Of a stretch of 64,000 nucleotides of DNA, positions 54,909-64,000 are shown piece after piece (position 1 is the first letter of the stretch; every line of letters begins with the position of its first letter). This DNA comes from Begonia masoniana (taxonomy: Eukaryota; Streptophyta; Magnoliopsida; Cucurbitales; Begoniaceae). The stretch is from the NCBI GenBank assembly GCA_022432975.1, contig CM039506.1:16008121-16072120 (forward strand), given 5' to 3'. Below the pieces are notes generated by a model. That model ran no database searches and was not told the origin of the DNA. It was given only the letters and a program-made list of their open reading frames with translations. The position numbers were made by a program, and so were the translations under genes.

Positions 54909-57900
54909 TTAGTACCTGAATAATTCTAGATATTGGTCCATCATGTCCTGCTGGGGCTCCCAAGTTGTCTCCTCCACGTTCTGGTTGTGCCATAAGACTT
55001 TTACTAGTGGAACCTCTTTGTTGCGCAAAACCTTCACCGCATAGTCTAAGATTCTTACAGGTTTCTCCTCATATGTAAGAGTAGGGTGAACTTCAATACT
55101 TTGCTGTTCCACAATCTGAGAAGGATCTCGTACACATTTCTTAAGCATGGAAATATGAAACACATCGTGGATTCCTTCCATAGAGGCTGGTAGCTGTAAC
55201 TGGTAGGCTGTCTTCCCAACCCTTTTTAAGATCAAGAATGGTCCAATGAATCTTGGGTTTAACTTTCCTCTCTTTCCAAATCTCACAAATCCTTTGAATG
55301 GTGACACCTTGAGAAAAACTTCATCACCGATCCCAAATTCTAACTTTCTACGCTTGCAATCTGCATAAATCTTCTGTCGACTCTGAGCTGTCAAAATTCT
55401 CTGACAGATGAGGGCAACCTTCTCCACAGTCTGCTGCACAATGTCAGGACCAAGCAACTGTGCTTCACCAACTTCATCCCAGTACAAAGGAGATCTGCAT
55501 TTTCGTCCATATAATGCTTCGTATGGAGCCATGCCTATTGTTGCTTGAAAACTGTTATTGTAAGAGAACTCAACCAATGGTAAATATTTACTCCAAGATC
55601 CTTGAAAATCCAATATGCATGTTTGGAGCATGTCTTCTAAGGTCTGAATGGTTCTCTCGGATTGTCCATCTGTTTGAGGGTGGAAAGCTGTGCTAAAATT
55701 AAGCTGTGTTCCCATAGCCTTGTGCAAACTTTTCCAAAACTTAGATGTAAATCTGGAGTCTCGGTCTGAAACTATGGTGCCTGGAACTCCATGCAGTCTA
55801 ACAACTTCGTGCACATACAACTCGGCCAGTTGATCCATCGAATATGTTATCTTCATTGGCAGAAAGTGAGCAGATTTGGTTAAACGATCAACTATTACCC
55901 AGATTGCATAATGTCCCTTTGCTGTTCTAGGTAATCCTATAACAAAATCCATAGTTATTTGTTCCCATTTCCATTCAGGAACTGGTAAGGGTTGCAATGT
56001 TCCTGAGGGTGTCTGATGCTCGGCTTTAATCTGTTGACAACACAAACATGATCCTACATATTCTGCCACGCTTCGTTTCATACTAGGCCACCAGTAGTGT
56101 TGCTTAAGGTCTCTGTACATCTTTGTACTTCCAGGGTGAACAGAGAACCTGGAAGAGTGTGCTTCAGAAAGAATCTCCTCACGGAGTTCCTTAATGGCTG
56201 GAACAAACCACCTATTTCTAAACTTGAGAATTCTATTAGCAGAATAGTTAAAATCCGATTGGTCCGTAGAATTCATGCTCGACTTATACTTGTTACACTC
56301 ATTATCATTCGTCTGAGCTTCCTTTATTTTCTCTAGAATGGTAGGCTTTAAGGTTATGGCTGATAGTATAGCTGATACACTGGTTATTGCTTCTAGGTTA
56401 AATTTTTGGAATTCTGACTCTAAAGCTAATGGCATACTGAAAATCATAGATGGGGTTGATGTTGTTACTCTACTCAAAGCATCAGCCACGACATTTGCTT
56501 TGCCGGGATGGTATTTAATCTCAAAATCATAGTCTTTTACAAATTTCAACCATCGACGTTGCCTCATGTTTAGTTCCTTCTGCGTGAAGATATACTTCAG
56601 GCTCTTATGATATGAAAATATCTCACAAGATTGTCCATACAAGTAATGCCTCCAAATTTTAAGTGCAAATACAACTGTAGCTAATTCTATGTCATGGGTA
56701 GGGTAGTTCTTCTCATGTGTCTTCAACTGTCTAGAGGCATAAGCTATTACTTTACCATTCTGCATTAGCACACAACCAAGACCAATTTTAGAAGCATCAC
56801 AATAAATATTAAATTTACCATCTTCAGCTGGAAGGGTTAAAATTGGAGCATTGGTTAGTTTCTGTTTCAAGTCATGAAACTATGTTCACATTCATCAGTC
56901 CATATATACTTCACATTTTTCCTGGTTAACTTAGTAAGGGGTGTAGCGATCTTTGAAAATCATTTGATGAATTTTCTATAATATCCTGCTAGACCAAGAA
57001 AACTCTTGATATCTGTAGCATTCTTTGGTTGAGGCCATTCCTTAACCGCTCGAACTTTGGCTGGATCGACAGATATTCCATCTCCAGAGATCACGTGACC
57101 AAGAAAGTGAACTCTGTCCAACCAAAACTCACACTTGGAAAACTTAGCATAAAGCTGGTGCTGTCTAAGTACTCCTAACACCAAACTCAAATGCATTGCA
57201 TGCTCATCCTTAGTTCTAGAATAGATCAGAATGTCGTCTATGAACACTATGACAAACTTGTCCAAATACTTGTGAAACACCCTATTCATGAGATCCATGA
57301 AGGCTGCTGGTGCATTTGTCAAACCAAAAGACATAACTAAAAACTCATAATGTCCATACCTTATGCGAAAGGCAGTTTTTGGGATATCTTCAGATTTTAC
57401 CTTCAGCTGGTAATAACCGGACCTAAGGTCAATCTTAGAGAAAACTCTTGCACCCCTAAGCTGGTCAAATAAGTCATCAATTCTCGGCAAAGGGTATTTG
57501 TTTTTGACAGTTAACTTATTCAATTCTCTATAATCAATGCACATACGCATTGATCCATCTTTCTTCTTGACAAAAAGGACAGGTGCGCCCCACGGTGAAA
57601 AGCTTGGGCGTATGAACCCTTTCTCCAATAGATCCTCCAATTGTTTCTTTAATTCCTTAAGTTCAGTTGGAGCTAATCTATATGGATTTTTAGACACAGG
57701 CTCAGCTCCAGGGTAATATCTACAACAAATTTAATTTCCCTATCTGGCGGTAAATCGGGAAGGTCATCTAAAAACACTTCGGGGAAGTCTTGGACGATTA
57801 AGACGTTCTGAGGATTTGCTTTTTCCATAAGCTGTGTGTCTAGAACGCTAGCTAAGAAGCACAAATACTCACCACATAGAGAAGGTCTTGTGTAATAGAA

Positions 57901-59389
57901 GTCATCACAGACATTTCCTTACTCTTCTTTGAAGTTTGAAAGGTATGTTTCAACTTACCAGGGGGTTGAAAGCTAACTACTCCAGTTCTACAATAAATTG
58001 TGGCGTGATGTTTAAACAACTAGTCCATTCCTAGGATTACATCAAATCCTATTATATCCATGATTATAAGATCAGCAGGTAGACTTACATTCCCTACTAA
58101 CACATTACTGTCAAGCATCACCTGGTTAGAGTGCATGCGCTCACCAGAAGGTAATGCAACGTTAAACTGATGCATGGAAGGAGTAAACTGTACATCTAAC
58201 TTAACAGCAAAAGCAGATGCTATAAAAGAATGTGTTGCACCAGAATCTATCAAAGTAAAAGCAGGCACAGAGCTGATCAATATAGTACCTGACACCACAG
58301 CAGGCTGTTCTTCGTTTCCCGACTCCATCATGGAGAAATTCTTGGTTTAATCATAGCAGGGCCGCTCTTAGGGACTGGACAGTCTCTACTAATGTGACCG
58401 ACCTTGTTACAGTTGTAGCTTCTGGTGACTCTAGGCTTCGAGCACTCTTTGTATGTGTGTCCAACTTCTTCACAGTTGAAACACTTCCCAAAGCCCAGTC
58501 TGCACTCCCCCGGGTGGTTCTTCAAACACTTGGGACACTGGGGGAAATTTCTGATATTTTGCATCTTCCCATCCGCTCCTTGGCTATTCTGGCCTTCACT
58601 TGGCCTCTTCTTTCCCCTATGCTGGTGTGGCTGATTAAACCTTTGTGTAACCTCCCTTGGTCTAGCACACTTCCCTTCGGCTTCTTCCACTTCCAGCGCA
58701 GTGGACACAACTTCACTGAATGTTAAACCTTTAATACCAAAGAATTTAACTCCACGGTAGATTTCTGGGTTTCAGTCCATGCACAAATTTAAACACTTTA
58801 TCCTCTTCCTTGTGAGCAAAATGCACAGCAAACCTGGACAAGGACTCAAATTGTCTACTGTATTCGGCCACAGACCCTATCTGCTTCAAGTTCAGAAACC
58901 CAACTTCTTCGCAGTTTGGACTGTGCTGCTAAAATACTTCTCATAGAAAATGTCCTTGAATTGTGACCAGGACATTGCCAAAACATCAGTGGTGGTCTCC
59001 ATTGTTTCCCACCAGAGTTGAGCTTCACCAGCTAAATGAAAGGTTGCCAATGTGACCTTGTCTCCTTCTCCGATGTTGGCACACCTAAACATACTTTCAA
59101 TCTTCCTAAGCTATCCATCAGAAATTACTGGATCAGATGACTGTCCATCGAACGTGGGTGGTCTTAGTCTCCGGAATCTATCTCCAGAATGTTCATTACT
59201 AGAACCTGAGTTGGCACTTCCTTGCACCTCTCGGTTCAACAGTACTCCTAGTTGGTCAGACTGTTGGCGCACTAAATCAATTTGCTGACGCACTAAATCT
59301 GTCAGCTGCCTAATCACACTAGGCTCCTCTTCACCCCTCACATTTGGCATTTCTCTTGGCATTCTAGGTCTTTCTGGGCGTCTGGCCAT
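54909..59389 (-). pseudogene. Element H gag-pol, disrupted
   Basis: Collinear with D on the minus strand from MARRPERPRMPREMPN. Breaks include a TAG for Trp near 59110, frameshifts near 58895 and 58720, loss of frame near 58330, a TAG for Trp near 58018, and further frame changes near 57690, 56955 and 56870. Surviving blocks are the gag knuckle CFNCEEVGHTYKEC, protease [12 protein letters not shown] with FIDDILIYS (57697-56960), and a long intact C-terminal block (56870-54909, 653 codons). That block holds RNase H ([14 protein letters not shown]), integrase with all three acids ([26 protein letters not shown]) and the chromodomain. It is not expected to give a working polyprotein. Confidence 0.94.
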
Positions 59390-59528
59390 TGTACTAAATT
59401 CCTGTACAGGGTTAATTACACTCTTAAATATCCATTAACTATGGTTAACATAAACACTTACAGTTGTTGAAGTACTTCCATGCAACGATTGGCACTGATG
59501 AGAAATCTTTTGAACGGTTTAACTGAAT

Positions 59529-59541
59529 GTCTCTGATACCA
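59529..59541 (-). promoter_or_regulatory. Primer-binding site of element H
   Basis: Minus strand TGGTATCAGAGAC, 3 nt after the 5' LTR, as in D and F. Confidence 0.88.
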
Positions 59542-59544
59542 TAC

Positions 59545-61805
59545 TGTAACGACCCGAGTTTTCTGAACCCGGTTTGTTACACAATCTTGAACGAAACTTG
59601 AAAAGAAAATAAACTTTGAACCAAACCTAAAGGTCCACTCGAAAGTCAAAATTTGATATTTTCTAAAACTTCAAACATTCAAGGACTTACAGCAGAAATC
59701 GTTTAAGTAAAAAGTTAACAAGCTACTGTACGATGCTTGATTATTCAGTTGAAATGTTAAGGAATAATCAGCAAAAAGAATAAAGGTTTAAATTGCAAAA
59801 TACTTCATAAGTCTCAAAAGTCAAACACGTCGCCCGCTGAACAAAGTGAATAAAAAGGTGGCTGACGCAGAAAATAGAAGACATCACCCGAGGACAAAAC
59901 GACAAAATACGCTCTACACCTTCCGGTGACGTCAGTCGGATGATTGACGCTATACAGCATCCACCGGTGGCTAGACGACAAAAACACTTCTTACATCTTC
60001 CGGTGGGTTATCATGCGGCATCCACCGGTCACAAAAACGACAAAACATTTCCTACATCTTCCTGTAGTTAACACACGACATCCACCGGTCACTAAACGAC
60101 AAAACATTTCCTACATCTTCCAGGTGGATTAACACACGACATCCACCGGTCACTAAGCGACAAAATATTCCTACATCTTCCGGTGGATTAACACACGACA
60201 TCCACCGGTGAGTAGAATACTCAACATCATCCGGTGACGTCAGCCGGATGATTCAATCCGCCAATGTCTATCAGCGAACAAACACCCAACATCCACCGGT
60301 GAACTCCATTCACCGATGGTTGAATTTGTAAAAACTTACTCAAGACATTCAAAAGCCCCCGACTCTAAGTAACCCAGGAAACTCAACAGAAAGTAGACAA
60401 TATTTCTACTAATCAAATTTCATACAAAAACATCTCTAGCTGCGAGAAGGACGAGCTCACTTCACTGAAACCATTTAGAACCATTCAAATCCTTACATTA
60501 CTCAATTTCAGTAAAATCAACATTTATACCTAACCAATACTATTATCAACAAGCTCAAGAAAAGAAACATATTCGAAATATTGAAAACCAGTACTGTCAT
60601 GAAAACCCAGCACACACTAAAATTTAAACGTTGTCAACTGGACCTTCACATCAACTGACATCAGTTAAACCGCCCCATCAGCTGCCAGATTGTTGCAAAG
60701 ATGCACTCCAAAACCAATCTAGTCCTCAGCAGACTCAGTAAACACACCTGCTATCACTTCTTCACCTACATCACAAAAACTCATCTATTAGCCTAATGCT
60801 AAGTAAGTAAAGCAGTATGGAAATGAAACACTGAAATGCAAATTCCTAAACATGCAATTTCTACTTTCTCGACTCAGTTATTCATACTTCGTTTCTGTTC
60901 AGATCCCTCTGTGAAGTTGGGAGTCGGATCAACCCTCCCAAAGTATAAATATCCACTGTCTCATTAAGGGGTGGATTAGTTCCCTTACAGTAAAGCTGAT
61001 TCACATGTTCAGATCCCCCTGTGCAATTGGAAGTCGGATCACCCCTCCCAAGTAAAATATCCACTGTCTCAGTAAGGGGTAGATTAGGTTCCCTTAAACA
61101 GTAATCTGATTCACATAACTGTTTTAATATGTTCAATTCTTACCATGCTAACGTGCATTCAAATTCATTTTCGTATATTTTAAAAAAAAATATGATGCAT
61201 GACATACCAACACATTCTAGCATACAAACTCTAATGTTTTGTGATGTAGGCCCGAAGGCACAAGTAACTTTACTTACCTGGCTCTCCTGGTGATGCTCGG
61301 TTTCAACTACTCCAAAAGCTCGCTTACCTAAGTTTATGGCAATACATTAATCCAACTCTCACTAGACCTTACCAAAAATCATATTAAGATTGAGGAAATC
61401 GATTTGAAACTCTGCTACCCGTATAATCCCTTTTATCTCTAAGAACCCGAACCTACGCTCAATCTCAGCACCTTCAAAATCCTCACATTGTACTTCCTCA
61501 GGTAACTAACCACTATATCTTAAGAGAAATGAGGAAACACTTAGTTAAGTTGAAGGAGAATCGGGCGAGGAAAATCGCCTAAGAGAGCTCGGCTGCTTGA
61601 GCTGAAAACCCGAAGAGGAAAAGTATGAAATTGGTGGCGGCTACAGTGCATGAAACCCAAAACCCTTTCCTGAAATACGTATCCACTTCTCAATTGCTAA
61701 TTACTCTTTTGCCCTTGAGAAGCCATTAACTAACCTAATCACTTTTCTCCCAATTCGACACATTAAATTGTAATTAAGTTTGATTAATAGAACCGGGGTG
61801 CTACA
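59545..61805 (-). repeat. 5' LTR of element H
   Basis: 2261 bp. Same landmarks as the 3' LTR; the inverted repeat arms are at about 60765 and 61236-61250. The CCACCGGT tandem series (59930-60210) is shorter than in the 3' LTR. Many single-base indels against the 3' LTR. Confidence 0.93.
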
Positions 61806-62077
61806 CTCATGCCTCAGGAGGAGAGAATCTCATCCTCTCCTGTATCCTCGAATCACCTACACCATACAATACACTAGAGATAAAATCTCAGTAAGACTCG
61901 TAATGCAAATGCGATGCTATGCAATGTCTAGGCACTGTAGGTGTCACCGAGATCCTATCCCTCTAATCGGAGAGAGCACATCCAGCGGGCAGACTACTCT
62001 TTCCAGCTAGAGGCGGGGGTACACGCTTACAACACGTACAGCCAGTGCCTGAGCCCCACTCGCGTGACCTATAAACT

Positions 62078-62192
62078 GGTATGGCCTTTCGGCCTGTATG
62101 CCTTTCGGCCCATTTTAACTATATGCCTTACGGCCCATTTTAACTATATGCCTTATGGCCCATTTTAACTGTATGTCTTATGGCTCATTTAT
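62078..62192. repeat. Short tandem repeat in LTR G
   Basis: Four degenerate copies of about 27 bp sharing TATGCCTTNNGGCCCATTTTAAC. The first is preceded by two TTTCGGCC half copies. No gene in the surrounding 61811-63442 stretch. Confidence 0.85.
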
Positions 62193-63049
62193 TCTTGCAT
62201 TATCTTTAAAAAAATTGTGCAAATTCACTTTCATGCTTTCTTTAAAACATGTGATGCATGAACAGTCTATATCATAAAGTAACAAGCAATGACGTGTACC
62301 ATCAAGACTATAAATACATAATCTATAACCTATAAAACAACTAAACCTGTCTACCCAACCAAAGCAAATAACATACGCATCTCCAAAACTCCTCGAGACG
62401 ACATCGAACGTACGGTGTAGGCCAATCGGCCAGAGAAAGTCACGAGAACTTACCATCGTGTCCAAAGCAGCTCAAGCTCCGTCCCGAGCGTGTTTGTCTG
62501 AGGGCAAAACATAACGGTAGATGTTAAAACAATTTAAAGCTTCTAAACGTCTTAATTAACAAAACCTTAACTAAAGAATTTCTTAAAACGTCCAACTTAA
62601 TTATTCGAAGCATATCGATAAACATTTACGATTGAATACCTCGAGACTACAATTTACGAGTTTTTTCCCTAAAACCCGAAAATTCTCAAATTTTAAACAT
62701 TCGTCCTAAATCAATCAAATTCGTCCAATAACGTTCAATACGTCCAATATATACTTTATTACGGTAAACCTATTAATTACAAACCCTAAATCTCGTTTTT
62801 AATCGAAAACCTAACGAAAACCCTAAACGTACAACCTACGAAACTCGAAGTTTAAACGCTCTAAAACTTTAGAATCATACCTAGAGTTGCGAGAGGAGGA
62901 GGAAACGTGAAGAACCGGAGGAAGAACGGAGGAAAACAGAGGTCGGATCGTTGAATTTCGTCGTGAGGAGAAGGCTCTGTCGCCAGGAGAAAAAGATGAA
63001 GCAGAGAGGATTCGTACAAGTGTCTGGGAAGAAGAAAGGGTTATGTTAT

Positions 63050-63057
63050 TTTATATA
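63050..63057 (-). promoter_or_regulatory. TATA box of LTR G
   Basis: TATATAAA on the minus strand, followed after about 50 nt by a pyrimidine-rich, C/T-biased leader and a donor-like CTCTAG|GTATGA near 62882. This fits an LTR promoter reading leftwards. Confidence 0.55.
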
Positions 63058-63442
63058 TTTTACTTAACAAAATTACCATTTTGCCCTTCTTTTGATTTTT
63101 ATATTGATTTCGTCCTTCGTTTCGTTAATCGGCTAACTGTTCGGATTCCCCAAATTTTTCTTATTTCTCCAATAATTCCAACTTATTATTTGGGATTTAT
63201 TAAAACTGTCCGTTCGCACTTCGGACCTTGTTTACTATTTTTACTAAAACGTTCTTTATTACGAGAATCTAATTACTCGAAATATAGCGTAATTATCCCG
63301 AAAAATCCTATAATTTCTTAAAATTCCAATTAGTCGATGGATCCTAATGGACGCTTTCTTTTGGCAAAACGGACTTGATTTGACATATTTACAAAAATGC
63401 CACTTTATATTAAAATAATATTCCCGTAAGCGGGGTATTACA

Positions 63443-64000
63443 ATCTATGCTAGCGTTTAGGTGCTCTGATGAAGGCGGTTTAACTTTTGTCTGAATGAAA
63501 GTTTTCAGTGATTTGGTATTCTGATGAAATGTTCTGAGAATTTTAATGACAGTAGAAGTTTGATACTTCTTTTAACGCTTCCGTGATCTTCTTTTCGGGA
63601 TTTTGGAAATATGATTCGTTTGATTATAGCCTGCTATTCAAATTTTTTTAAAAATTGTGGATTTGTGTTTGATTAGAATGATTGCAGCAAAATGTACAAA
63701 ATCGTTATCAATTCGACCTTACTCCTTGTTACAGTCTCTTTTTGGCCTATCGTAGAAGTTGGGTATTTTGCCGCCCGCAGATGTTGGGGATTGAATTCAT
63801 CCGACTGACGTCATCGAAGAATGTCTTCTTAGAAAGCCATCGGTAGGTGTCTTCGGTAAGAAAGATTCCCTCCCCTAGTAGCCTTTCATTTTGTGAACGT
63901 GTGGTGTAGTGTTTGGTAATAAAAGATTTTTTGTCGTTTAGTGATCGGAAGATGCAGAAGACGTGTTGTCGTTTAGTGTCGGAAGATGCGAGATAAGTTT
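63443..64000 (+). repeat. LTR E, distal part, runs off the window
   Basis: ATCTATGCTAGCG..., then GGCGGTTTAAC, CTGACGTCATCG (about 63806) and TTGTCGTTTAGTG phrases like the tandem-rich part of LTRs D and H. No terminus seen before 64000. Confidence 0.75.

Larger units (their letters stand above)
52592..61805 (-). mobile_element. Tekay-like gypsy retrotransposon H (decayed)
   Basis: Minus strand. 5' LTR 59545-61805 (2261 bp), 3' LTR 52592-54873 (2282 bp); ends TGTAGCACCCGG/TCGTTACA as read on the minus strand. Target duplication ctcat (52587-52591 and 61806-61810) lies in LTR G. Primer site and purine tract are present. The LTRs differ by many substitutions and small indels, and the polyprotein has several breaks, so it is older than A, B and D. 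Confidence 0.95.
51591..63442 (-). mobile_element. Solo LTR G (split by element H)
   Basis: Two parts, 51591-52591 and 61811-63442, together about 2.6 kb. Ends are TGTCACGACCC and GGGGTATTACA, flanked by tctat (51586-51590 and 63444-63448, one extra base at 63443). No internal coding region was found, so it is a solo LTR of a different gypsy-like family. On the minus strand a TATATAAA box (63050-63057) is followed by a pyrimidine-rich leader and CTCTAG|GTATGA (about 62882), so transcription would run leftwards. Element H entered at ctcat. Confidence 0.8.
29109..64000 (+). mobile_element. Outer gypsy-family LTR E, interrupted three times
   Basis: Starts TGTAACACCCG (29109-29119) inside the hAT relic. 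It is interrupted by D and continues with GTTCTATTGAAC at 38233-39258; it is then interrupted by F, continues at 51539-51590, is interrupted by G, and continues from 63443/63444 to the window end. Removing the insertions restores collinearity with the LTRs of D and F: TATTTAAG box near 38360, 15-nt inverted repeat at 38790 and 39226, TTAAGGG hairpins at 38915-39110, GGCGGTTTAAC near 63473, and TGACGTCATC near 63806. Its end lies beyond the window, so it may be a solo LTR or part of a full element. Orientation is plus. Confidence 0.85.

Overview
This is repeat-dense nuclear DNA from a flowering plant, probably a eudicot. It is built almost entirely of nested transposable elements and satellite-like arrays. 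The evidence for a plant is Sirevirus-type and other Ty1/copia elements, Tekay/Del-type Ty3/gypsy elements with a C-terminal chromodomain, hAT elements, tRNA-Met-type primer sites, and a decayed copy of a plastid NhaD-type Na+/H+ antiporter gene. No intact host gene was found. The species cannot be named from the sequence.

Layout. (1) 1-2670: a 58-bp tandem array of about 46 copies, abutting a scrap of gypsy integrase (2671-2783) and then an exon-intron antiporter pseudogene on the minus strand (2845-4243). (2) 4244-5039 and 26054-26499: one CT-rich palindromic array, split by copia element A (5040-26053, minus strand, TSD ggccc). Element A keeps an intact 1330-residue gag-pol. Its 3' LTR is interrupted by Sirevirus-like element B (6799-18220, minus, TSD ctata). 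B's pol is in turn interrupted by a gypsy solo LTR, C (11865-13981, TSD ggctg). (3) 26500-27529: a non-autonomous hAT element, J (8-bp TSD ctctcagc). (4) 27538-29108: a decayed hAT transposase cut off by gypsy-family LTR E, which starts at 29109 and runs past the window end. (5) Into E went gypsy element D (29120-38227, TSD acccg, intact 1494-residue polyprotein), gypsy element F (39259-51533, TSD acagg, many stops, hugely expanded LTR arrays) and a different solo LTR, G (51591-63442). G was itself entered by gypsy element H (52592-61805, minus strand, TSD ctcat, decayed).

Order of events. Insertions run CT-rich DNA > A > B > C on the left and hAT > E > G > H on the right, four levels each, with D and F directly in E. 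The LTR pairs of A, B and D differ at only a few positions by eye, so those insertions are recent. F and H are older.

Function. A, B (apart from one amber codon and the C insertion) and D carry the usual capsid, protease, integrase, reverse transcriptase and RNase H modules. B also carries a 535-residue basic protein in the env-like position. The most unusual signals are: a dispersed motif in B (two TGACAY half-sites exactly 12 nt apart) found in both its LTRs and its coding sequence; a 15-nt inverted repeat kept in all the gypsy-family LTRs that span the relevant region, overlapping a predicted splice acceptor; and strong copy-number and variant differences between the tandem arrays of the two LTRs of the same element.
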